Assembly: GCF_012328925.1 (NCBI RefSeq)
Contig: NZ_JAAXLS010000001.1
Location: 62,001-126,000 of the forward strand
From: Amycolatopsis acididurans
GTDB lineage: Bacteria > Actinomycetota > Actinomycetes > Mycobacteriales > Pseudonocardiaceae
Direction: 5' to 3'
DNA: 64,000 nt
Within the stretch, counting starts at the first letter, position 1; each line of letters opens with the position of its first letter. The position numbers and the translations under genes were made by a program. The notes beneath the pieces are model-generated. The model was not told where the DNA came from, ran no database searches, and was given only the letters and a program-made list of their open reading frames with translations. This document shows, in pieces, positions 1 to 6,889 of this stretch.

Positions 1-1
1 G

Positions 2-289
2 GTGCAGGCACTGGCCGGGGAGGGCTTCTCGGTGACCATCTCGCCCGAGCGGATGGACCTGCTCGACGCCGACCTGACCGTGATCTCGCCGATCGGGGTG
101 ACCGCCGAGCAGATCAACGCCGACCCCCTGTTCCAGGCGGTGCCTTCGGTCAGGGCCGGGCACGGGCTGGTGCTGTCGGACCAGTCGATCTCGCAGGCCT
201 TCGCCAGCGCCACGCCGCTGGGCCTGTCGTGGGCGATCGACAAGGTCGTCCCGCTCGTCGCACAGACGATCGCGCGACCAGGCCGGTGA
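2..289 (+). CDS. Fe-siderophore ABC transporter substrate-binding protein, C-terminal part
   Basis: This is the last 95 residues of a gene cut by the window edge. The fragment reads like the C-terminal lobe of FecB/FhuD-type periplasmic-binding lipoproteins: a (L)TVISPIG stretch, a VPSVRAGHG turn and a final long helix ending VVPLVAQTIARPGR. Such proteins capture ferric siderophores outside the membrane and hand them to FecCD permeases. The two genes downstream are exactly such permeases, and the stop codon overlaps the GTG start of the first one (GTGA), which supports co-transcription. The siderophore cannot be told from this fragment. Confidence 0.75.
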   Translation: MQALAGEGFSVTISPERMDLLDADLTVISPIGVTAEQINADPLFQAVPSVRAGHGLVLSDQSISQAFASATPLGLSWAIDKVVPLVAQTIARPGR

Positions 290-1275
290 GGACGACCGGC
301 CTGGTCGTACTCGCGGCGATGCTGGCGGCCGCCGTGGTCGCCAGCATCGCCGTCGGTGCCAAGGGCATCCCGCCCCCGGTGGTGTTCGACGCGCTACTGC
401 ACCACGACCCGGCCAATCCGGACCACCTGATCGTCACCGGCGTGCGGGTGCCGCGCACGATCATCGGGCTGCTGGCCGGGGCGGCGCTCGGTGCCGGGGG
501 CACGATCATCCAGGGAGTGACCCGCAATCCGCTGGCCGATCCGGGCGTCCTCGGCATCAACGCGGGCGCGTCGCTGCTGGTGCTCATCGCGATCAGTGTG
601 TTCGGCGTGGGAACGATGACCGGCTACGTGTGGTTCGGATTCCTCGGTGCCGCGCTGGCCGCCCTCGTGGTGTACCTGGTGGGATCGTTCGGCCGCGACG
701 GCGCGACCCCGCTCAAGCTCGCGCTCGCCGGCGCGGCGTGCATGGCCGCGTTCGGTTCGGTCACCACCGGCATCCTGGTCACCGACGACCTCGCGTTCGA
801 CCAGTTCCGGTTCTGGCAGGTCGGCTCGCTCACCGGCCGCGGCATGGACGTCGTGTGGCAGGCGCTGCCGTTCGTGCTCGCGGGCGCGGTGCTCGCGGTG
901 TTCTGCGGCCGTGTCCTCAATGGTTTGTCGATGGGTGAGGACGTCGCGCGGTCGCTGGGCATGAACGTGACGCTCGCGCGCGTGGTGTGCGCGGTCGCGG
1001 TGGTGGTGCTGTGCGGGACGGCCACCTCCATCGCGGGCCCGATCGCGTTCGCCGGGCTCGTCGTGCCGCACGCGGCGAGGCTCGTCACGGGCCCCGACTA
1101 CCGGTGGATCCTGCCGTACTCGGTGCTGATCGGGCCGTCGCTGCTGCTGGTATCCGACATCGTGGGACGGCTCGTCGCGCAACCGGGCGAGCTGCAGGTG
1201 GGCGTGGTGACCGCCGTGATCGGCGCGCCGGTGTTCATCCTCCTGCTGCGCAAGCGAAAGCGGGTCGCGCCGTGA
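286..1275 (+). CDS. Iron-siderophore ABC transporter permease, FecCD family (first)
   Basis: A hydrophobic protein of about 329 residues with the FecCD layout of roughly ten membrane helices. Recognisable features are the RVPRTIIGLLAGAALGAGG segment and the QGVTRNPLADPGVLGINAGA motif near residue 80, which is the family signature, plus the conserved GPIAFAGLVVPHAAR loop near residue 260 that contacts the ATPase. GTG at 286 is chosen because it overlaps the preceding stop (GTGA); an in-frame start at 229 would overlap the preceding gene by 60 bp. It pairs with the next gene to form the heterodimeric channel for ferric-siderophore uptake. Confidence 0.9.
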   Translation: MRTTGLVVLAAMLAAAVVASIAVGAKGIPPPVVFDALLHHDPANPDHLIVTGVRVPRTIIGLLAGAALGAGGTIIQGVTRNPLADPGVLGINAGASLLVLIAISVFGVGTMTGYVWFGFLGAALAALVVYLVGSFGRDGATPLKLALAGAACMAAFGSVTTGILVTDDLAFDQFRFWQVGSLTGRGMDVVWQALPFVLAGAVLAVFCGRVLNGLSMGEDVARSLGMNVTLARVVCAVAVVVLCGTATSIAGPIAFAGLVVPHAARLVTGPDYRWILPYSVLIGPSLLLVSDIVGRLVAQPGELQVGVVTAVIGAPVFILLLRKRKRVAP

Positions 1276-2291
1276 CCGGCGTCGTCGCCGTGCGGGCTCG
1301 CCTGAGGAGGCGGACCGTGCTCGTGACGTCGGTGCTGGCGCTCGCCGTGCTGGCCGTGTTCCTGCTCGCACTGTCCATGGGGGATTACCCGATCGGGGTG
1401 CCCGATGTGCTGGGCGCGCTGACCGGGCAGGGCAGCGTCGCGACGCACTACGTCGTGGTGCGGCTGCGGCTGCCCCGGGCGCTGCTGGGGCTGCTCGTGG
1501 GTGTCGCGTTCGGACTGGCCGGGGTGATCTTCCAGCGGCTGCTGCGCAATCCGCTGGCCAGTCCCGACGTGATCGGGCTGAGCGCGGGTTCCTGCGTCGG
1601 CGCGGTGATCTGCCTGCTCGTCTTCGGCGCGTCCGGGCTGGTGCTGCCCGCCTCGGCGCTCGCGGGCGGGCTGCTCACCGGCGTGCTCATCTACCTGCTC
1701 GCGTGGCGCCGGGGCGTGACCGGGTACCGGTTCGTGCTGACCGGGGTCGTGGTCTCTTCGGCGCTGATGGGTGTCGTGTCCTACGTGATGACCCGCGCCG
1801 ACGTGCGGCTGGCGTCGGTGATGCTGCTGTGGCTGTCGGGCAGTCTCAACGGCGCCGACTGGGCCGATGTGCGCACGCTCGGGGTGTTCCTGGTCGTGCT
1901 CGTGCCGCTGGCGTTGCTGCTCGGCCGGATGCTGCCGGTGCTGCAACTGGGCAACGACCACGCGGCGGGACTCGGGCTGCGAGTCGAGCGGTCCCGGCTC
2001 GCGCTGCTCGCGGTCGCCGTCGGGCTGACCGCGGTGGCGACGGCGGTGTGCGGGCCGGTGGCGTTCGTGGCGTTCGTGTCCGGCCCCATCGCGTCGCGGC
2101 TGCTGCGCACCGGGCGGCCGGGCCTGCTCGCCGCGGCGCTGGTCGGCGCGCTGGTGACGCTGGTCGCGGACTTCGTGGCGCAGCACCTGCTCGGCGGGAC
2201 CAAGCTGCCGGTCGGAGTGGTGACGGGGGCGGTCGGTTCGCCGTACCTGCTGTATCTGATGGCGACGGCGAACCGGGGAGCGCGCACATGA
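1272..2291 (+). CDS. Iron-siderophore ABC transporter permease, FecCD family (second)
   Basis: Second FecCD-family permease, about 339 residues. It has a basic N-terminus, then the RLPRALLGLLVGVAFGLAG segment and the LRNPLASPDVIGLSAG signature, and the late CGPVAFVAFVSGPIASRL loop for coupling to the ATPase. GTG at 1272 overlaps the previous stop by 4 bp. No ABC ATPase follows in the window: the next gene is a flavoprotein, so the ATPase must lie upstream of the window or elsewhere. Function as siderophore import is from family membership; the substrate is unknown. Confidence 0.9.
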   Translation: MTGVVAVRARLRRRTVLVTSVLALAVLAVFLLALSMGDYPIGVPDVLGALTGQGSVATHYVVVRLRLPRALLGLLVGVAFGLAGVIFQRLLRNPLASPDVIGLSAGSCVGAVICLLVFGASGLVLPASALAGGLLTGVLIYLLAWRRGVTGYRFVLTGVVVSSALMGVVSYVMTRADVRLASVMLLWLSGSLNGADWADVRTLGVFLVVLVPLALLLGRMLPVLQLGNDHAAGLGLRVERSRLALLAVAVGLTAVATAVCGPVAFVAFVSGPIASRLLRTGRPGLLAAALVGALVTLVADFVAQHLLGGTKLPVGVVTGAVGSPYLLYLMATANRGART

Positions 2292-2872
2292 GCACATGGA
2301 AACCGGACGAGGCGCAGCTGATCACCAGCGAGGAGGAGCTGCGCTCGATCGTCGAACCACCGGTCCCGGCGATCGCGGCGAAGGGCGTGCCCGGGATCGA
2401 CCCGGTGAGCCGGAGGTTCATCGAGGCCGCGCGCCTGTTCTTCGTCGCGACCCGTGGCCGGGACGGCGGCCTCGACGTCTCGCCGCGCGGTGACGAAGGC
2501 CGCGCCGTGATCGTCTTCGACGACGACAAGACGATCGCCTTCGCCGACCGGCGGGGCAACCGGCGGGTGGACAGCCTGCGCAACCTGCTGCTCAATCCCG
2601 AGATCGCACTGCTGTTCACGGTGCCCGGCGCGAGCGAGGTGCTGCGGGTGCGCGGCACCGGGCGGATCGTGCGGTCCGCGCCGTTCTTCGCCGAACTGGG
2701 CGATCCCGCGCTGGCCGTCGTCGTCGACGTCGAGGACCTGTTCGTCCACTGTGGACGTGCGCTGTCGCGGTCGGGGACCTGGAAACCGGAGATCTGGCCC
2801 GATCGCGCCGGGCTGCCCACCGGGGCGGAGCTGCTGCGAAGCCAGCTCGACGCGATCGGGTTCACCGGTTAG
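2288..2872 (+). CDS. FMN-dependent pyridoxamine 5'-phosphate oxidase-like flavoprotein
   Basis: A 194-residue protein of the PPOX-like split-barrel fold (resembles the MSMEG_1061 group). Visible features are an N-terminal ITSEEELRSIVEPP helix, the central RLFFVATRGRDGGLDVSPRG strand pair that binds FMN phosphate, and the RRGNRRVDSLRNLLLNPEIALLF segment. ATG at 2288 overlaps the upstream permease stop by 4 bp, so it is probably co-transcribed with the siderophore importer. A flavin or F420 reductase role, perhaps reductive iron release, would fit, but this is only inference. Its stop overlaps the stop of the convergent next gene by 2 bp. Confidence 0.75.
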   Translation: MSTWKPDEAQLITSEEELRSIVEPPVPAIAAKGVPGIDPVSRRFIEAARLFFVATRGRDGGLDVSPRGDEGRAVIVFDDDKTIAFADRRGNRRVDSLRNLLLNPEIALLFTVPGASEVLRVRGTGRIVRSAPFFAELGDPALAVVVDVEDLFVHCGRALSRSGTWKPEIWPDRAGLPTGAELLRSQLDAIGFTG

Positions 2873-3294
2873 CGGGACCGCATGAACTGCCCGGGCGAGA
2901 GTGCTCGCGCCACGATGCGGGTGTCGCCGATCCAGCCGTAGAAGCCCTGCCCGTACTGGCCGCCACCCTGGGTACCGCCGATCGCGAACGGTTTGCCGAC
3001 CGTGCTGATGCCGTTCGAGTCCAGGCTCGCGTTGCGCGCGATCTTCGAGCCGTCGACGTAGACCGAGGTGTGGTGCCCGTCGTTGACGACCGCGATGTGC
3101 AACAGGTACTGCGTGTCGGGAAAGACCGCGAGCGTGAACCGGGGGCTCGCGGAATCAGCGGGCCGGCCGTTCTCGCCGGCCTCGGCCGGGGTGCGGGCGA
3201 CGGCCTGGGACGCCGCGATCGCGACGGGTGCGGCGGCAGCCGCCTGCAGCAGCGCGCGACGGCCGAGGCCGCCGGGTCCGGCAACACGATCCAT
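2869..3294 (-). pseudogene. Tat-exported metallophosphoesterase/LamG protein, catalytic core deleted
   Basis: The 141-residue product starts with a twin-arginine signal (GRRALLQAAAAAP) and then the opening strand of a calcineurin-like phosphoesterase, FTLAVFPDTQYL. It then jumps directly into the middle of a LamG/concanavalin-like domain (LHIAVVNDGHHTSVYVDG ... YGWIGDTRIVARALSP). Complete members of this secreted family have several hundred residues of phosphoesterase core, with its metal ligands, between these points. The reading frame is kept, so this looks like a clean internal deletion. A short secreted LamG-only protein may still be made, but it cannot be a phosphoesterase. Two operator-like hexamers lie upstream at 3411-3440. 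Confidence 0.6.
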
Positions 3295-3410
3295 TGAGGC
3301 TTTCCTCCTGTTTGGTGGGATCCGGCCTCAGTCTCATGATCATGGTTGGCGGCAGGGTGACACCGAGCCGAACAATCCGTGTGCACTGATTTGTGTCCAC
3401 GATGTAAAGA

Positions 3411-3440
3411 TTGGATCCGAAAACGTGGAATCAGGATCCA
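3411..3440. promoter_or_regulatory. Operator-like GGATCC pair 1 (21-bp spacing)
   Basis: Two hexamers, in TTGGATCCGA (3411-3420) and TCAGGATCCA (3431-3440), have their GGATCC cores at 3413 and 3434, exactly 21 bp apart. They sit upstream of the truncated metallophosphoesterase gene. The same arrangement recurs at 3960/3981, 6784/6804/6825 and 17698/17719. I infer binding sites of the GntR regulator encoded at 16987-17667. The rest of the gap 3295-3490 shows nothing else recognisable. Confidence 0.55.
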
Positions 3441-3490
3441 CTGCTCGTAGGGTGGGACCTGTGTCGATCCGGCGATCACGGAAGCCCAGT

Positions 3491-3973
3491 TCACCAGGGC
3501 CGAAGGTTCTTGCCCGGCATCAGCGCGCGCACGGTGACCCGGCGAGCCTCGCCCGCGGCGGGTCGGGCGCCGGTGAAGCCGACCTCGCCGGGATCCCGGC
3601 CCGACGAGGGAGCCGGCGTGCCCTCGTGAACATAGATCGAAGCGTCCGGGCAGTAGTCGTACAACAGTTCGCGGCAGACGCCACAGGGTGCGATGACTCG
3701 CACCGTGCCCGCGGGGCGGTAGAGCACGGCCACGACGGCTTCGATGTCACCCTTGCCCGCGGTGAGTGCCGCACCCAGCGCGATGCCCTCCGCGCAGATC
3801 GACGACCGGCCCGCCGATCCGGCCACGTGCAGTCCGGTGTGGATGTCTCCGCCACGGGTGCGCATCGCCGCCGCCACCTCGTGCCGTTCGTGCCGGTAGG
3901 TGCGGCCCAGCAGGGCGACTGCCTCCTGCCACAGCACGGCGTCCGCCTCGGCTATTCCTGGATACGATTCCAT
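3491..3973 (-). CDS. Cytidine deaminase-like zinc hydrolase
   Basis: About 160 residues in the cytidine/blasticidin deaminase fold. The zinc site is visible as CAEGIALGAA (Cys with the catalytic Glu) and PCGVCREL (two Cys), preceded by the substrate strand GLHVAG. Known members deaminate cytidine, blasticidin S or related aminopyrimidines. The start is uncertain: ATG 3973 is given here, GTG 3988 is possible, and GTG 3937 would leave both operator hexamers outside the coding region. It is transcribed away from the amidohydrolase gene. Its placement in the GGATCC regulon suggests it deaminates a catabolic intermediate rather than serving nucleotide salvage; that is inference. Confidence 0.75.
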   Translation of the reverse strand: MESYPGIAEADAVLWQEAVALLGRTYRHERHEVAAAMRTRGGDIHTGLHVAGSAGRSSICAEGIALGAALTAGKGDIEAVVAVLYRPAGTVRVIAPCGVCRELLYDYCPDASIYVHEGTPAPSSGRDPGEVGFTGARPAAGEARRVTVRALMPGKNLRPW

Positions 3974-3987
3974 GCAGATAGGATCCA
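3959..3987. promoter_or_regulatory. Operator-like GGATAC/GGATCC pair 2 in divergent start region
   Basis: TGGATACGAT has its hexamer at 3960 and AGGATCCACT has its hexamer at 3981, again 21 bp apart. The second hexamer lies only 4 bp before the ATG at 3991, and its AGGA also serves as the likely ribosome binding site of that gene. On the other strand the same GGATCC precedes ATG 3973 by 7 nt. Regulator binding here would cover the start regions of both divergent genes. Confidence 0.5.
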
Positions 3988-3990
3988 CTG

Positions 3991-5226
3991 ATGGTCTCGC
4001 TGCTGCTCAGCGGGGGGCGGCTGATCGACGGCACGGGCGCGCCGCCGGTCGGTGACGCCGTGGTGCTCGTCGAGGACGGGCTCATCTCCTGGGCCGGTCC
4101 CGCGGCGGCGATGCCGCCGGTGCCGCCCGGCACGACCGAACTCGCGCTCGGCGGGCGGACCGTGCTGCCCGGGTTCTTCGACTGCCACACGCACCTCACG
4201 ATGCGGCCGGGCGAGGGCGACGCGCTCGACCGGCTCACCGCGCCGCAGAGCCTGCGGGTGCTGCGCGCCGTGCCCAACCTTCGGGACACGCTCGACGCCG
4301 GGGTCACGACCGTGCGCGATCTCTCTGGTGCGGACCTCGGCATGAAGCTCGCCGTCGATCGCGGGCTCGTGCCGGGTCCGCGCATCTCGATCGCGATCCG
4401 CATTCTCAGCATCACCGGCGGGCACGGCGACTGGCGCAGCGCCAACGGCGTCGACCTCACCGGAGGCTCCGGTGGCGGCGCCGTCGCCGACGGACCGGAC
4501 GAGTTCGTGCGCGCCACCAGGGCCGTGCTGCTCGAGGGCGCGGACTGTGTGAAGATCGCCGCCTCGGGCGGGATGAGCAGCCCCAACGGCGAACCCGGGC
4601 ACGGCGGGCTGACCGCCGCCGAGATCAGGGCCGTGGTCGGCGAGGCCGATCGGCACGGCGGTGTCCCGGTCGCCGCGCACGCGCAGGCTGGGCCCGGCCT
4701 GCACGACGCGGTGCTGGCCGGGGTGCGCAGCATCGAGCACGGCTATCAGCTCGAAGCGCGAACGGTCGAGGAAATGCTGGCACGCGGCACCTTCCTCGTT
4801 CCCACACTGTCCACTTTGACCAGAGAGGTGACCGGGCCGCGGCCCGTGGTGGAGCGGCGGCGGCGCTGGATCGACACCGCCCGCGAATGCCTGGGCCGGG
4901 CGTTCGCCGCGGGCGTGCCCGTCGCGCTGGGCACCGACGCCGGGCTCGTGCCACACGGAGCGAACCTGCGCGAGCTGGCCCTGCTCGTCGAGTTCGGGCT
5001 CTCGCCGATGGCCGCACTCGTCGCCGGCACGTCGGCCGCCGCGCGGTTGTGCGGACTCGGCGACGAACTCGGCTCGATCGAAGCAGGCAAGCGTGCCGAT
5101 CTGGTCGTCGTGGACGGCGACCCGCTCACCCGCATCTCCTCGCTCGCCGATCCCGCGAACGTGGTGCTCGTACTCAAGGACGGGCGAGTGGAGAAGAACC
5201 TCGGAGTAAGGAGTCCCGCCACATGA
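3991..5226 (+). CDS. Metal-dependent amidohydrolase (imidazolonepropionase/prolidase-like)
   Basis: A 411-residue cytosolic amidohydrolase of the COG1228 type. It begins with the small beta-sandwich domain (GGRLIDGTG, VVLVEDGLI), then the metal motif GFFDCHTHL near residue 63. A probable carboxylated Lys lies in CVKIAASGG, metal His residues in AAHAQ and IEHGY, and the last Asp ligand in LGTDAGL. The C-terminal SIEAGKRADLVVVDGDPL closes the sandwich. Relatives cleave dipeptides, cyclic amides or imidazolones. It starts an operon with an oligopeptide ABC ATPase and a metallo-beta-lactamase-fold hydrolase, so its substrate probably enters by that importer. Confidence 0.85.
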   Translation: MVSLLLSGGRLIDGTGAPPVGDAVVLVEDGLISWAGPAAAMPPVPPGTTELALGGRTVLPGFFDCHTHLTMRPGEGDALDRLTAPQSLRVLRAVPNLRDTLDAGVTTVRDLSGADLGMKLAVDRGLVPGPRISIAIRILSITGGHGDWRSANGVDLTGGSGGGAVADGPDEFVRATRAVLLEGADCVKIAASGGMSSPNGEPGHGGLTAAEIRAVVGEADRHGGVPVAAHAQAGPGLHDAVLAGVRSIEHGYQLEARTVEEMLARGTFLVPTLSTLTREVTGPRPVVERRRRWIDTARECLGRAFAAGVPVALGTDAGLVPHGANLRELALLVEFGLSPMAALVAGTSAAARLCGLGDELGSIEAGKRADLVVVDGDPLTRISSLADPANVVLVLKDGRVEKNLGVRSPAT

Positions 5227-5999
5227 GCGAGTACCTGCTGGAAGCCCGCGATCTGCACATCACCTACGGCCCGAAGCACGCCGTGCGCGGGGTGAACCTC
5301 GGCGTGCGTCCCGGCGAGACGCTGGGCGTGGTGGGGGAGTCCGGATCCGGCAAGTCCAGCCTCGGCCGGGCGCTGGTCGGACTGGAACGCTGGAGCTCGG
5401 GTTCGGTGCGCTACGACGGGAGGGACCTGTCGCCGAAGCTGAAGCTGCCGCGTGCGGTCCGGCTCGATCTGCAGATGGTGTTCCAGGATCCGGCGAGCGC
5501 GCTCAACCCCCGGCGGCGTCTCGGCCGCGCCGTCGCCGAAGCCGCCGCGGCCCGCACCGGCACGCTGCCCGGCCGTCACGAGCTGGTCGCGCTGTTCGCC
5601 CACGTCGGGCTGAACGACTCGTTCCTCGACCGGTATCCCGGGCAGGCCTCCGGCGGGCAGCTGCAGCGGGTCGTGCTCGCCCGCGCGCTCGCGGTGCGGC
5701 CCCGGGTGCTGGTGGCCGACGAGCCGGTGTCCGCATTGGACGTCTCGGTGCAGGCGCAGGTGCTCAACCTGCTGTGCGATCTGCGGGAGGAACTCGACCT
5801 TTCGATCGTGTTCGTCTCCCACGACATCGCGGTGGTGCGGCACATGGCCGACCGGATCGCGGTGATGTACCAGGGCCAGGTCGTGGAGTCCGGCGACGCC
5901 GAACGGATCGTCGCGGATCCCGGCCACGACTACACCCGTAGCCTGCTCGACGCCGTTCCCGATCCCGACGCCGTGAGACCGCGGGCACTGACCTCGTGA
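5223..5999 (+). CDS. Dipeptide/oligopeptide ABC transporter ATPase, DppF type
   Basis: A 258-residue ABC ATPase. It has Walker A GESGSGKSSLG, Q-loop MVFQDPASALNPRR (the PASALNP wording is typical of Dpp/Opp ATPases), signature SGGQLQR, Walker B VLVADEPVSALDVS and switch SHD. The Opp-specific Cys-rich C-terminal extension is short or absent. ATG 5223 overlaps the amidohydrolase stop. The matching solute-binding protein, two permeases and the DppD-type ATPase lie in the next operon (6890-11532). This gene therefore supplies the second ATPase of that importer from a separately transcribed unit that carries the same operator motif. Confidence 0.9.
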   Translation: MSEYLLEARDLHITYGPKHAVRGVNLGVRPGETLGVVGESGSGKSSLGRALVGLERWSSGSVRYDGRDLSPKLKLPRAVRLDLQMVFQDPASALNPRRRLGRAVAEAAAARTGTLPGRHELVALFAHVGLNDSFLDRYPGQASGGQLQRVVLARALAVRPRVLVADEPVSALDVSVQAQVLNLLCDLREELDLSIVFVSHDIAVVRHMADRIAVMYQGQVVESGDAERIVADPGHDYTRSLLDAVPDPDAVRPRALTS

Positions 6000-6799
6000 C
6001 GGTGCTCGACATCGCGGGCACGCCACGCGGCGTGTACCGGTTCGTGCTGGGCTACGAGCCGATTCCCGAGGCGATGTCGGTGCACGGCGGCGATCCCGCG
6101 CGGTTCCTGCTCGAGCCCGTGACCGCCGCCGCGGTGTGCTACGACGAGCAATGGGTGCTGCTCGATTCCGGGTTCAATGTGGACACCGTGCGCGACTCCG
6201 AACGCCGTGCCGCGCAGTACAACTACGACAGCTACACCGCCGTCGTGCCGCCGGGTGACCCGCTGGCCGATCAGGTGCGGCAGGCCGGGCTGGACTGGCG
6301 CCGCCTCGCCGGCTGCGCGCTCTCGCACCTGCATCTGGATCATTCGGGCGGGCTGCGGCTGCTGCCGCCCGGCACGCCGGTGATCCTCCAGCGTGCGGAA
6401 TGGACATTCGCGACGACGGTCGCGGACAAGCGGCACGCCTACGCGCGCGAGGACTACCTGCGGCCGGGGCTGGCGGTGCGCCTGATCGACGGCGACACCG
6501 CGCTGGCCCCCGGCCTCACCGCGCTCGACACGCGTGGCCACACCCCGGGGCACCAGTCGTTCCGGATCGATGTGCCCGGCTGCGCCGTCGTGCTCGCCTG
6601 TGATGCCGCCGATCTGCGGATCAACCTGACCGGGCGGCGGCGCTGCGGCTGGATCGCCGAGCCGGGGCTGGCAGGCGCCGCCCAGCGGGCGGTCGAGCGG
6701 CTCGCCGGGCTGGCGGAGTCGGGTGAGGCCGAGGTCTGGCCCGGCCACGACCCCGGGTGGTGGGCCTGGCAGTCGCAAGGATTGTATCCAACACGTTAA
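5996..6799 (+). CDS. Metallo-beta-lactamase-fold hydrolase (lactonase-like)
   Basis: A 267-residue MBL-fold enzyme with the dinuclear metal motif SHLHLDHSGG near residue 110, then GHTPGHQS, ACDAADL and WPGHD as the remaining ligands. The N-terminal YNYDSYTAV insertion and overall length resemble N-acyl-homoserine-lactonase-like members. GTG 5996 overlaps the ATPase stop (GTGA), so it is the third gene of the operon. In this catabolic setting it could hydrolyse a lactone, lactam or thioester intermediate rather than a signal molecule. The specific substrate cannot be read from the sequence. Confidence 0.8.
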   Translation: MTVLDIAGTPRGVYRFVLGYEPIPEAMSVHGGDPARFLLEPVTAAAVCYDEQWVLLDSGFNVDTVRDSERRAAQYNYDSYTAVVPPGDPLADQVRQAGLDWRRLAGCALSHLHLDHSGGLRLLPPGTPVILQRAEWTFATTVADKRHAYAREDYLRPGLAVRLIDGDTALAPGLTALDTRGHTPGHQSFRIDVPGCAVVLACDAADLRINLTGRRRCGWIAEPGLAGAAQRAVERLAGLAESGEAEVWPGHDPGWWAWQSQGLYPTR

Positions 6800-6832
6800 C
6801 AACGGATCCATGTTATTTGAGAATGGATCCAA
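6783..6832. promoter_or_regulatory. Operator-like triple GTATCC/GGATCC/GGATCC array 3
   Basis: Three hexamers lie in an AT-rich 50-bp stretch: TTGTATCCAA (core 6784), ACGGATCCAT (core 6804) and TGGATCCAAT (core 6825), spaced 20 and 21 bp. It is the strongest copy of the motif and immediately precedes the solute-binding-protein gene at 6890. The local drop in GC is obvious against the surrounding coding DNA and fits a promoter region. A GntR-family dimer bound on one helical face is the likely reading. Confidence 0.6.
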
Positions 6833-6889
6833 TATGTTTAGGCTCGGCAAGCGATCCCCGAAATGCAGGCCCCTAAGTGGAGGACACCC

